From positions 1-25,269 of the forward strand of contig CABVBR010000015.1 of the NCBI GenBank assembly GCA_902496645.1: DNA of 25,269 bases, read 5' to 3'. This document shows, in pieces, positions 1-6,887 of this stretch (its first letter is position 1; every line of letters starts with the position of its first letter). A model generated the notes under the pieces. The model did not search any database. It had not been told where the DNA came from and worked only from the letters and a program-made list of their open reading frames with translations. The position numbers and the translations under genes were made by a program. This DNA is from an uncultured Collinsella sp. (lineage in GTDB: Bacteria; Actinomycetota; Coriobacteriia; Coriobacteriales; Coriobacteriaceae).

Positions 1-33
1 CCGCAAAGGGACAGAGGCCCTTGCGGCGGTTTT
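1..33 (+). terminator. Terminator-like hairpin at the left edge
   Basis: CCGCAAAGGG (1-10) pairs with CCCTTGCGG (18-26), with one bulged A, and a run of four T follows at 30-33. It probably ends a gene that lies to the left of the window. The upstream gene is not visible, so the direction is inferred from the T run only. Confidence 0.5.
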
Positions 34-96
34 CGCATATTATGTCGATAATCCAGCGTCAGCAGGGACCACTGGTCAAGAACTAAGGAAACTGCC

Positions 97-261
97 ATGA
101 GAAGACTCCTCCCCCGTCTTGCCTTAACCGCCGCACTTCTCGCCGGTGCGCTCACCGGTGCCCCAGCCTACGCCGCTGCGGCCACCCCTTCTCAAGTTAT
201 CGGCGCGTCCGATGTGATCGGACAGGCTTCTTGGTGGGTATCATGGTTGGACAATCATTAG
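97..261 (+). CDS. Small secreted peptide (54 aa) upstream of mscS
   Basis: ATG at 97 is preceded by an AAGGAA ribosome binding site (86-91) at a good distance. The 54 codons encode a classic signal peptide: MRRLLPR, a hydrophobic run of A, L and G to about residue 23, then an AYA|A type cleavage site near residue 27. The predicted mature part is only about 27 residues and ends ASWWVSWLDNH, rich in Trp. The stop codon at 259-261 overlaps the strong TAGGAGG ribosome binding site of the channel gene 14 nt downstream, so translation of the two is probably linked. I do not recognise the family. It could be an exported peptide, a small membrane-associated partner of the channel, or a leader peptide. 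A purely regulatory or non-translated role cannot be excluded. Confidence 0.55.
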   Translation: MRRLLPRLALTAALLAGALTGAPAYAAAATPSQVIGASDVIGQASWWVSWLDNH

Positions 262-274
262 GAGGTTTCCCTAC

Positions 275-1042
275 ATGGAATTGTTTGAGCCAATTCTTCA
301 TTTCTTTGCACAACGATGGGTCCACAACATCATCTGGGCAGGTATCTTGGCTATCGGCACCGCCGTTGCCGCCAAGGTCGCGTCCAAGACCCTGCGCCAC
401 CTGCTTAACCGCGACGATAACCCACTCCCTTCATCGAGCATCTTCATCAACATCGCGCGCGCCGTCACATGGACGATCGGCGGCAGTTTTATCCTCGACA
501 ACTGCTTTGGCGTTAACGCAAACGCTCTCGTCGCCGCTCTTGGCGTCGGCGGCATCGCCATCTCGCTCGGCTTTCAGGACACGCTTTCAAACCTCATCGG
601 CGGCATGCAGGTGACGTTTATGGGCATTATCAAACCCGGCGACAATATCGAGGTCGGCGGCGTGTCCGGCGTGGTCCAAGACATCACCTGGCGCCATACG
701 ACCATCGAGGACGCCTGCGGGCAGACCATCATCGTCCCCAACTCCAACATCTCCAAGAACACGCTCGTGCACCTCATGCCCTTTGGGCGCGTTGCCGTGC
801 CCGTCGCGGTCAAGGACACGTCCAAGTGGGCTTCACTGGACGCGCTGGCAGATGAGCTCACCGACGTCACCAAGGCCGCCGTGCTTCCCATCTCGGGCTT
901 TGACAAGGAGCCCTACGTACTCTTTAGTGAGATCGGCGACTTTGGCATCAAGGGCAAGATCATCTTTATCGTCAGCGACGACAGCACCACCTTTACGGCA
1001 GCCGACGCCTGCATCCGCGCCATCGCCCCCATCATCGCCTAA
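275..1042 (+). CDS. MscS-family small-conductance mechanosensitive channel
   Basis: A 255-residue inner membrane channel protein expected to open under membrane tension and release solutes during hypo-osmotic shock. Hydrophobic helices lie at about residues 15-35 and 57-78. The family pore helix follows at about 82-112, Ala/Gly rich with the sequence GVGGIAISLGFQD and then NLIGG. After it comes the MscS beta domain, including GDNIEVGGVSGVV and the conserved IVPNS segment. The C-terminal alpha/beta domain is complete, so the length fits a minimal MscS-like channel. The start is fixed by TAGGAGG at 259-265, which overlaps the stop of the small secreted peptide gene. A perfect palindromic terminator begins at the stop codon. 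Known: family fold and role. Inferred: osmotic function in this organism. Confidence 0.92.
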   Translation: MELFEPILHFFAQRWVHNIIWAGILAIGTAVAAKVASKTLRHLLNRDDNPLPSSSIFINIARAVTWTIGGSFILDNCFGVNANALVAALGVGGIAISLGFQDTLSNLIGGMQVTFMGIIKPGDNIEVGGVSGVVQDITWRHTTIEDACGQTIIVPNSNISKNTLVHLMPFGRVAVPVAVKDTSKWASLDALADELTDVTKAAVLPISGFDKEPYVLFSEIGDFGIKGKIIFIVSDDSTTFTAADACIRAIAPIIA

Positions 1043-1073
1043 AACCACCACAAAGGCGCCTTTGTGGTGGTTT
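1042..1073 (+). terminator. Perfect 16-bp palindrome ending mscS
   Basis: 1042-1057 and 1058-1073 are exact reverse complements (core ACCACCACAAAGGC), ending in a short T run. The left arm starts inside the TAA stop codon. The same ACCACCACAAAGG core returns in the hairpin at 3913-3951, so this looks like a copy of a recurrent terminator sequence family. Confidence 0.7.
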
Positions 1074-1129
1074 CGCATCGTGGTACCATGGTTCATATCG
1101 TTGTTTAAACGACTAAGGGAGCAGACACC

Positions 1130-3046
1130 ATGGAAGAGGCCTATCGTCAAGCACGCAAGCGCGGCGAACAGGGACGCCGTCGCGCCATCAGCCAAAGCGA
1201 GCACCCGTACCTTACGGATCTCGACGGCCTCGTTGCCCAGCTCCCCTTAGGTCAGCGAGAGAGCGTCGGCCTGAGGGACATTCCGCTCGAAATGGTCGTC
1301 GGCACGGTTACCAAGGGCCGTCAGTCCGCTTTTTCGTGCAACTTTATGCCCCTGCTGCCGTTCAACACCGAGTTCGCCCGCAAGTGGTCCAACCTCTACG
1401 ACATCCAGGTGACCGAGGGCTATCGCGACCCCATCATCGTCACCGAGTTCATGCATCGGTTCTATGTCCAGGAGGGCAACAAGCGCGTCAGCGTCCTCAA
1501 ATTCCTGGACGCCCCGACGGTTTCGGCCAAGGTCACCCGTCTCTACCCCGGCAAATGGGATTCCGTCGAAAGCCGCCTGTACGGCGAGTTCTGCGCGTTT
1601 TGGCGCGTATGCCCCCTATACGAGATCGAGTTCTCGCGCGAGGGAAGCTACGAGACGCTCGCCAAGATGCTCGGCCAGAACCTTATCGAAAAATGGCCGC
1701 AGAAAAAGGTCGATTACCTGCGTCACACCTTCCTGCTCTTTAAGCGCGCCTACCTTCGCGCGGGCGGCGGCCACCTGGACATTACGCCCGCCGACGCCAT
1801 GCTCGTCTACCTCAATGTGTACAACCAGGACCGCCTGCTGGATACGCCGACGGATATCGTCGTAAACCGCCTGTGCAAGATTTGGCGCGAGCTGGTCATT
1901 GCCGGCAAAAGTGATGAGGACAAGGTCGATCTTGTCGAAGCACCGAGCGTCGATGAGGAGGAGACGCCCGCCAAGTCCACTTCCGGTGTGCTCAACTTCT
2001 TTATGGGCAAGACCGTCTATTCGGCGACCAACCCCCTGCGCATCGCCTTTATCCATGAGTTCCCCTGTGCGACGTCGAGCTGGGACAGCCTGCACGACCA
2101 AGGGCGTCAGTATCTCGATGAGCACTTTGGCGGTATCGTGCGCACCGAGGCGTTCGAGGACTGCCACGATCCGGACGCGTTCTACGCCGCCGTGGAAACG
2201 GCTGTCAAACATGGAGCTAACGTCATCTTCTCGACCTCGCACCGCCTGATGGAATACACGCTCAGGGCTGCCGTTGAGTATCCCCAGGTGCGATTCCTCA
2301 ACTGCTCTATCGGCCTTCCCCACCAAAGCGTGCGCTCGTATTTTGGAAAGATGTACGAGGCCAAGTTCCTCCTGGGCGCCCTTGCGGCCAGCATGGCGGA
2401 CAACCATCGCATTGGCTACCACGCGTCGGTCTTTGCGTCAGGCGCGCTTAGCGAGATCAACGCCTTTGCCATCGGCGCCTCGTTGCTCGACCCTCGCGCG
2501 CAGGTAATCCTCACCTGGGGCGATGTGCCCGCCGGCGGCCTTGCCGAGGCCATGTGCCGCGAAGGCGTGAGCGTCATGACCGGCGCCGACATGTCAAAGT
2601 CGCTCGAAGACCCCACGGCCTACGGACTCCACCGCCTGGTCGATGGCAAGGTCGTCGGCATCGCCATGCCGGTATGGAACTGGGGTCGATACTACGAGCT
2701 TATCGTGCGAAGCCTGCTGCATGGCACCTGGGATGAGACCAGTGACGATAACCAGGTTCGCGCCGTCAACTACTGGTATGGTATGAGCTCGGGCGTTATC
2801 GACATTCGCTACGCTCCGGGCCTGCCTTATCAGACGCGCAAGCTTGTTCAGCTGCTCCGCAATGGCATCGTCGAGGGCTCCATCAATCCATTTGGCGGCG
2901 AACTCCATAGCCAAGACGGCGTGGTGCAGATCGAGGGTTTTCCCCCATTGCCGAGCACGCAAATCGTCGAGATGAACTGGCTGGCCGACAACGTGGTGGG
3001 CACCATTCCGCAGCCCAGCGATGAGCCGAAGGTCCGCGCCCTATGA
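1130..3046 (+). CDS. ParB-like domain fused to BMP (PnrA-like) ligand-binding domain
   Basis: 638 residues with no signal peptide or lipobox, so it should be cytoplasmic. Residues about 45-140 resemble the ParB/sulfiredoxin-like fold: IPLEMVVGTV, then DPIIVTEF and the motif FYVQEGNKRVSVLKFL. A mainly helical part (about 145-258) and an acidic linker (about 259-290) follow. From residue 301 the protein is a basic membrane protein (BMP, PF02608-type) domain, starting NPLRIAFIHE and including HGANVIFSTSH and RIGYHASVFASGA. BMP domains normally sit outside the membrane and deliver nucleosides to ABC transporters. A cytoplasmic fusion suggests an intracellular ligand sensor, which is inference. 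The start ATG is preceded by AAGGGAG at 1114-1120. The last four bases (ATGA) overlap the start of the phosphoesterase gene, so the two are translationally coupled. No ABC transporter genes lie nearby. Confidence 0.75.
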   Translation: MEEAYRQARKRGEQGRRRAISQSEHPYLTDLDGLVAQLPLGQRESVGLRDIPLEMVVGTVTKGRQSAFSCNFMPLLPFNTEFARKWSNLYDIQVTEGYRDPIIVTEFMHRFYVQEGNKRVSVLKFLDAPTVSAKVTRLYPGKWDSVESRLYGEFCAFWRVCPLYEIEFSREGSYETLAKMLGQNLIEKWPQKKVDYLRHTFLLFKRAYLRAGGGHLDITPADAMLVYLNVYNQDRLLDTPTDIVVNRLCKIWRELVIAGKSDEDKVDLVEAPSVDEEETPAKSTSGVLNFFMGKTVYSATNPLRIAFIHEFPCATSSWDSLHDQGRQYLDEHFGGIVRTEAFEDCHDPDAFYAAVETAVKHGANVIFSTSHRLMEYTLRAAVEYPQVRFLNCSIGLPHQSVRSYFGKMYEAKFLLGALAASMADNHRIGYHASVFASGALSEINAFAIGASLLDPRAQVILTWGDVPAGGLAEAMCREGVSVMTGADMSKSLEDPTAYGLHRLVDGKVVGIAMPVWNWGRYYELIVRSLLHGTWDETSDDNQVRAVNYWYGMSSGVIDIRYAPGLPYQTRKLVQLLRNGIVEGSINPFGGELHSQDGVVQIEGFPPLPSTQIVEMNWLADNVVGTIPQPSDEPKVRAL

Positions 3047-3753
3047 AGATCCTTGCCGTAGCCGATACAGAAGAACGATGCCTTTGGGAGTGTTTTCACA
3101 AGGAACGCTTTGAGGGTGTTGACCTGATTTTGTCCGCTGGCGATCTGGACCCGGACTATCTTGAGTTTTTGGTCACCGTCATCAACAAGCCGCTCATCTA
3201 CGTGCGCGGCAACCACGATGACCGCTATGCACGTCATGCACCGGGTGGATGCATCTGCGTCGAAGACACCGTGTACGTGTATCGCGGCGTCCGCATTGCG
3301 GGGCTTGGCGGCTCCATGCGCTATCGAGACGGTGCCAACATGTACACCGAGCGCGAGATGGCCAAGCGCATGCGCAAGCTGTCGCGTAAAATCAGGATGG
3401 TCGGCGGCTGCGACATCTTGCTCACCCATGCACCCGCCGCCGGCGTGGGCGATCTAGATGATCTACCGCATCGAGGATTCGAATGCTTTAACACAGCGCT
3501 CGAGTCCTGGAATCCCGACTACATGGTACACGGGCATGTGCACCAATGCTATGGCCACGACTTTCAGCGTGAGCGTCGGCATGCATGCGGGGCAACAATC
3601 ATCAACGCCTGCGGCTATACGCAGTTTGAACTTGACGAAGCGCACTACCCTATCCGTGGCTGGCAGGCAGCCTGGCTCAATTCGCAAACCATGCGCCGCG
3701 AGCTCAAGCGCCACGAGGCCATCGAGTCCTCTACCGCCAGAACACCCTGGTAA
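3043..3753 (+). CDS. Calcineurin-like metallophosphoesterase (YfcE/MJ0936-like)
   Basis: A 236-residue cytoplasmic phosphoesterase. The metal-site motifs appear in order: D8 in VADTEE, GDLD (33-36), GNHDD (56-60), THAPAAG (H129) and GHVHQ (164-168). The family normally starts with D-x-H; here the third position is Glu (D8-T9-E10), so one metal ligand is altered. The gene starts inside the stop codon of the ParB-BMP gene (ATGA), which indicates translational coupling and suggests a shared pathway. The substrate cannot be read from the sequence; relatives hydrolyse phosphodiesters or nucleotides. The operon ends at the hairpin at 3913-3951. Frame and family are secure, the precise role is not. 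Confidence 0.85.
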   Translation: MKILAVADTEERCLWECFHKERFEGVDLILSAGDLDPDYLEFLVTVINKPLIYVRGNHDDRYARHAPGGCICVEDTVYVYRGVRIAGLGGSMRYRDGANMYTEREMAKRMRKLSRKIRMVGGCDILLTHAPAAGVGDLDDLPHRGFECFNTALESWNPDYMVHGHVHQCYGHDFQRERRHACGATIINACGYTQFELDEAHYPIRGWQAAWLNSQTMRRELKRHEAIESSTARTPW

Positions 3754-3912
3754 CCACCTTTAAGGCTTGACGCTGCGCCGGCCCCAAGCACCCCATCTCG
3801 CCCCTCAAGCCGTCGCTCGCGTACCAAAGTACGCGTCGCTCCTCTTTCGGGACGACCTGGGGCACTTGGAACCGGCTCGCTGCGATGCCATAACATTGAC
3901 GCCAAAGTGCCC
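3754..3912. other. Non-coding spacer with inverted-repeat segment
   Basis: No convincing gene. It contains GCGTAC-CAAA-GTACGC (hairpin near 3818-3833) and a GC-rich block with CCCCAAGCACC and CCTGGGGCACTTGG segments that could pair over a longer distance. It looks like a folded intergenic element or gene remnant rather than coding sequence. Copies elsewhere in the genome would show whether it is a dispersed repeat. Confidence 0.35.
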
Positions 3913-3954
3913 AAACCACCACAAAGGTGCCTGTCCCCGTTGTGGTGGTTTTGG
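3913..3954 (+). terminator. Terminator of the ParB-BMP/phosphoesterase operon
   Basis: AAACCACCACAA (3913-3924) pairs with TTGTGGTGGTTT (3940-3951), and the T run continues to 3952. The loop carries AGGTGCCTGTCCCCG. The arm shares the ACCACCACAAAGG core with the palindrome at 1042-1073. Confidence 0.75.
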
Positions 3955-3963
3955 TCCGAGGTA

Positions 3964-4004
3964 GCAAGAAACCCGGTCCTGCACGAGGCAGAACCGGGTT
4001 TCTT
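3964..4004 (-). terminator. Terminator of the rplK-rplA block
   Basis: AGAAACCCGGT (3967-3977) pairs with ACCGGGTTTCT (3993-4003). Read on the minus strand it lies 37 nt past the rplA stop and ends in a T-rich stretch. It is symmetric enough to work in both directions, which would also insulate the plus-strand operon to its left. Confidence 0.8.
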
Positions 4005-4040
4005 TAGCAATGCTTGCTTTGCTCAGGCAGTAACTAAAAG

Positions 4041-4748
4041 TTACTCAGCCAGGAAGTCGCGCTGGACAGCGGGATCGACCTTGACGCCAGGGCCCATGGT
4101 GGAAGACACGGAGATGGACTTGACGTACTTGCCCTTAGCAGAAGAGGGCTTGACGCGCAGAATCTCGGTGTACAGGGCAGCGTAGTTCTCGACGAGCTGC
4201 TGCTCAGAGAAGGACTTCTTGCCCAGGGGCACGTGGCAGATGCCGTAGCGGTCGGCGCGATACTCAACGCGGCCGGCCTTGAGCTCGGAGACCATCTTGG
4301 CGACGTCCATGGTCACGGTGCCGAGCTTGGGGTTCGGCATGAGGCCACGGGGACCAAGGATCTTACCGATGCGGCCAACCTTGGCCATCATGTTCGGCGT
4401 AGCGATAGCGGCGTCGAAGTTGATCTCGCCCTTCTGGATCTGGGCGACGAGCTCGTCGGAACCGATGATGTCGGCGCCGGCAGCCTCGGCCTCGCGAGCC
4501 TTCTCACCCTCGGCGAAGACGGCAACACGAACGGTCTTGCCGGTGCCGTGGGGCAGAGAGATGGAACCACGGATGTTCTGGTCAGCCTTACGAGTATCGA
4601 TGCCCAGACGGAAGTGGGCCTCGACGGTCTCGTCGAACTTGGCGGTGTCGAGCTCCTTGATGAGCTTGGCAGCCTGAAGGGGGGTGTAGAGCGTGGCGCG
4701 GTCGATCTTCTCGGCAGCGGCGTTATAGCTCTTACCATGCTTAGCCAT
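4041..4748 (-). CDS. rplA: 50S ribosomal protein L1
   Basis: A 235-residue L1 protein, part of the flexible L1 stalk of the large subunit near the E site; in bacteria it also binds its own mRNA as a repressor. Family hallmarks are visible: FDETVEAHFRLGIDTRKADQ, then GTGKTVRVAVFAEGE, and GKILGPRGLMPNPKLGTVT. Two in-frame ATGs lie 6 nt apart (4754 and 4748). The second is chosen because AGGAGG is separated from it by 8 nt but from the first by only 2, giving MAKHGKSYN. It follows rplK in the usual order. The intergenic part contains a hairpin at 4822-4847. Confidence 0.97.
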   Translation of the reverse strand: MAKHGKSYNAAAEKIDRATLYTPLQAAKLIKELDTAKFDETVEAHFRLGIDTRKADQNIRGSISLPHGTGKTVRVAVFAEGEKAREAEAAGADIIGSDELVAQIQKGEINFDAAIATPNMMAKVGRIGKILGPRGLMPNPKLGTVTMDVAKMVSELKAGRVEYRADRYGICHVPLGKKSFSEQQLVENYAALYTEILRVKPSSAKGKYVKSISVSSTMGPGVKVDPAVQRDFLAE

Positions 4749-4821
4749 GTGCATTACCTCCTGTGGTTAAACGGGCTTATGCCCTCCCACATCGTTTCGT
4801 GTGCCCTATTGCACACATATA

Positions 4822-4847
4822 ACGGGCGCCCCGGTCGGGGCACCCGT
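4822..4847 (-). other. Hairpin between rplK and rplA
   Basis: ACGGG-C-GCCCC (4822-4832) pairs with GGGGC-A-CCCGT (4837-4847) around a GGTC loop, with one mismatch. There is no T run on the minus strand, so a full terminator is unlikely. It could be an attenuator, an mRNA processing or stability element, or part of an L1-binding leader. Which of these applies is inference. Confidence 0.5.
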
Positions 4848-4865
4848 CATTACCTAAAGAAATCG

Positions 4866-5294
4866 CTACTCAGCGATGGTGACGCCCATGGAACGGGCGG
4901 TACCGGCGATGATCTTCTTGGCGGCGTCAATGTCGTTGGCATTGAGGTCCGGCATCTTGATCTCGGCAATCTTGGTGAGCTGCTCCTGGGAGAGCTGACC
5001 AACCTTGTCGGCCTGGGGCTTAGCAGAACCAGACTTGAGGTTCAGCTCCTTCTTGATGAGGTGAGCCGCCGGCGGGGTCTTGGTGATGAAGGAGAAGGAC
5101 TTATCCTCGTAGACAGAAATCTCAACGGGGATGATGTCGCCCTTCTTGTCCTGCGTCTCGGCGTTAAAGGCCTGGCAGAACTGCATGATGTTCACGCCAG
5201 CAGCGCCCAGGGCGGGGCCGACGGGAGGAGCGGGGTTAGCGGCACCAGCAGGAATCTGGAGCTTAATGACGTTGGCAACCTTCTTCTCAGCCAT
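4866..5294 (-). CDS. rplK: 50S ribosomal protein L11
   Basis: 142 residues, the normal L11 length. L11 forms the base of the GTPase-associated stalk on 23S rRNA. Diagnostic segments are KLQIPAGAANPAPPVGPALG with AGVNIMQFCQAFN, and the C-terminal RNA-binding domain ending in GTARSMGVTIAE. Two in-frame ATGs exist (5300 and 5294). The second is preferred because AAAGGA is separated from it by 6 nt, while it touches the first directly. The 120-nt gap to nusG could contain a leader or weak promoter, but I see no clear signal in it. Confidence 0.97.
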   Translation of the reverse strand: MAEKKVANVIKLQIPAGAANPAPPVGPALGAAGVNIMQFCQAFNAETQDKKGDIIPVEISVYEDKSFSFITKTPPAAHLIKKELNLKSGSAKPQADKVGQLSQEQLTKIAEIKMPDLNANDIDAAKKIIAGTARSMGVTIAE

Positions 5295-5414
5295 GGTCAT
5301 TCCTTTCGAATCACGAGTGTGAAGTACTTGCTATATCGTAAGCACGCACGTGTTAGAAGCACTCCTGAGATGAGCAGTCACAGAAGAAGCACGCTCGCGC
5401 GAACGGACGAAAAC

Positions 5415-5951
5415 TTAAGCGATGACAGCGACCTGCTTAAAGTCGAGCTCAACCGGCGTCTCGCGGCCAAAGATCATCAGCGTGACCTTGAGCTTGCCAG
5501 CCTCGGTGTTAACCTCGGAGACCTTGCCATCAAAGTCGGTAAGCGGGCCATCGGTGACGCGGACGGACGTGCCGACCTGAATATCAACCGAGGTGCGCTT
5601 GGGCGAATCGCCCTTACCGGGACGACGAGTCATCTTGTTGTACTCGTCGCGGGAAAGCGGAGCGGGCTTGCCGTTTCCGCCCAGGAAACCGGTGACGCCA
5701 GGCGTGTTACGAACACACGTCCAAGCATCGTCATCCATCTCCATGCGGACCAGGACATAACCCGGGAAGATCTTGGAATCCTTGGTCTCGCGCTTGCCAC
5801 CCTCTTTAATCTCGGTGACGCGCTCCATAGGAATCTCGATATCAAAGATACGGTCCTGCATGCCCATAGTCTCGATGCGATGCTCGAGATCGGACTTAAC
5901 GCGGTTCTCGTATCCAGAGTAAGTGTGAACGACGTACCAACGCTTAGACAT
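5415..5951 (-). CDS. nusG: Transcription termination/antitermination factor NusG
   Basis: 178 residues. NusG binds RNA polymerase through its N-terminal NGN domain and contacts Rho or ribosomal S10 through its KOW domain. The NGN part begins KRWYVVHTYSGYENRVK and includes KIFPGYVLVRMEMDDDAW and VRNTPGVTGFLG. The C-terminal KOW domain is seen as GPLTDFDGKVSEVNTEAGKL. A GAGGGG ribosome binding site is 7 nt before the ATG. It starts 3 nt after the secE stop, so secE and nusG are co-translated. This is the short bacterial form without the insertion seen in some actinobacteria. Confidence 0.97.
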   Translation of the reverse strand: MSKRWYVVHTYSGYENRVKSDLEHRIETMGMQDRIFDIEIPMERVTEIKEGGKRETKDSKIFPGYVLVRMEMDDDAWTCVRNTPGVTGFLGGNGKPAPLSRDEYNKMTRRPGKGDSPKRTSVDIQVGTSVRVTDGPLTDFDGKVSEVNTEAGKLKVTLMIFGRETPVELDFKQVAVIA

Positions 5952-5954
5952 GGT

Positions 5955-6293
5955 TTAGCCCCTCAATCCAGAGAACAGAGCAAGAGCCTCGCCAAAGCCA
6001 GCATCGAGCAGAGCGATGACGACGCCGACGACGATCAGAGAAGCGCAAACGACGACCGAGTAGTTCACGAGCTCCTTCTTATCGGGCCACGTGACACGCT
6101 TCATCTCGGACTTCACCGAGGCGAAATACTTCTTGGTGCGGGCGAAGAAACCAGGCTTCTCATTCTTCTTGGACTTCGCAGCCTTCTCGTTCTTCTTGGC
6201 AACGGCCTTCTTGGCCTCAACCTTGGAGTTGGCGGCAGCGTTGTTGGCAGGCGCCTGCTGCTGAGCCTTCTTCTTGTTCTTCTTGTTGGCCAT
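5955..6293 (-). CDS. secE: Preprotein translocase subunit SecE
   Basis: 112 residues: a Lys/Ala/Asn-rich charged N-terminal extension (about 1-48), then the conserved SecE core with VKSEMKRVTWPDKKELVNYS and a single transmembrane helix (about 79-98, VVVCASLIVVGVVIALL). SecE clamps SecY in the membrane translocon. The ATG is preceded by GGAGG 9 nt upstream. The order tRNA-Trp, secE, nusG is the classic arrangement. The extension is low-complexity and presumably cytoplasmic. Confidence 0.95.
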   Translation of the reverse strand: MANKKNKKKAQQQAPANNAAANSKVEAKKAVAKKNEKAAKSKKNEKPGFFARTKKYFASVKSEMKRVTWPDKKELVNYSVVVCASLIVVGVVIALLDAGFGEALALFSGLRG

Positions 6294-6332
6294 TTGGGTT
6301 ACCTCCGCGCAATGCGCTTATACATGAGTAAA

Positions 6333-6360
6333 CCGTAAGCCCCCAATTGGGAGCTTACGG
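6333..6360 (-). other. Hairpin between tRNA-Trp and secE
   Basis: CCGTAAGC (6333-6340) pairs with GCTTACGG (6353-6360), with an inner CCCAA/TTGGG stem. On the minus strand it follows tRNA-Trp by about 10 nt and is followed by a short TTTACTC. It may be a partial terminator/attenuator or an RNA processing signal that separates the tRNA from the secE message. Overlapping it on the minus strand, TTGGGG then 18 nt then TATAAG could serve as a weak secE promoter. Confidence 0.45.
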
Positions 6361-6369
6361 AATAATGAC

Positions 6370-6445
6370 TGGCACGCCAGGAAGGACTCGAACCCTCAAC
6401 ACTCGGTTTTGGAGACCGATGCTCTACCAATTGAACTACTGGCGT
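6370..6445 (-). tRNA. tRNA-Trp (anticodon CCA)
   Basis: Full cloverleaf on the minus strand. The acceptor stem is ACGCCAG with CTGGCGT, the anticodon stem TCGGT/ACCGA closes a CTCCAAA loop giving CCA, and the T arm carries GGTTCGAGTCC. The discriminator is G and the 3' CCA is encoded (6370-6372). It lies between rpmG and secE, a conserved position. Confidence 0.95.
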
Positions 6446-6458
6446 ATGTGACTAGAGA

Positions 6459-6608
6459 CTAGCGAGTCTCTTTGTGCAGCGTGTGGTGACGGCACCAGGG
6501 GCAATACTTCTTGATCTCCATACGATCAGGCATGGTCGACTTGTTCTTGGTGGTCGTATAGTTGCGGCGCTTGCACTCAGTGCACGCAAGAGTAACTAGA
6601 GTACGCAT
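6459..6608 (-). CDS. rpmG: 50S ribosomal protein L33 (zinc-binding form)
   Basis: 49 residues: MRTLVTLACTECKRRNYTTT, then a KNK segment and a second zinc half CPWC, ending LHKETR. The two Cys pairs (CTEC and CPWC) mark the zinc-binding (C+) form of L33, a small protein near the ribosomal E site. The gene sits 13 nt before tRNA-Trp on the same strand and 46 nt after the strong promoter at 6654-6683. The ribosome binding site is modest (AGGA close to the ATG, AAAGG further up). Confidence 0.95.
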   Translation of the reverse strand: MRTLVTLACTECKRRNYTTTKNKSTMPDRMEIKKYCPWCRHHTLHKETR

Positions 6609-6653
6609 GTATCCTGAACCTTTCATTTCCGCCCCGTACGGGCACGAGTTGGT

Positions 6654-6683
6654 ACTTTATCAGCTCTATATAAGCGCTGTCAA
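6654..6683 (-). promoter_or_regulatory. Strong sigma-70 type promoter for rpmG-tRNA-Trp-secE-nusG
   Basis: On the minus strand a perfect TTGACA (6683-6678), an 18-nt spacer, and TAAAGT (6659-6654). It lies between the tuf terminator and rpmG. The 18-nt block GCTGTCAATGAAAACCTC (plus strand, 6676-6693), which covers the -35 box, recurs with one change at the tRNA-Tyr promoter (8507-8524). Confidence 0.7.
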
Positions 6684-6828
6684 TGAAAACCTCGAATCAA
6701 TTGGTTCTCGGTGGATCCATTCATATTTGGAACACATCAATGAAGCCAACGAGAGCTAATCGACGGTGCGACCAGGACCATTATCGATCCTCTCGACACC
6801 AGCAACGGCTCAATATCCATTGCAGAAA

Positions 6829-6860
6829 AGAACCCGGCACCCATATAAGTGCCGGGTTCT
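6829..6860 (-). terminator. Terminator of tuf
   Basis: AGAACCCGGCAC (6829-6840) pairs perfectly with GTGCCGGGTTCT (6849-6860) around an 8-nt AT-rich loop. On the minus strand it lies 28 nt after the tuf stop and ends in TTCTTTTC. Confidence 0.85.
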
Positions 6861-6887
6861 CTAAGTCAGCTATATCAAAGAGCTAAT

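Noticed and set aside
4749..4754. Upstream ATG of rplA (adds Met-His)
   Set aside because: Only 2 nt from the AGGAGG site; the ATG at 4748 is at the right distance.
4233..6338. Very long plus-strand open frame (701 codons) over rplA, rplK, nusG and secE
   Set aside because: It is the antisense shadow of four certain genes on the minus strand; the protein is Leu/Gly/Asp-rich nonsense.
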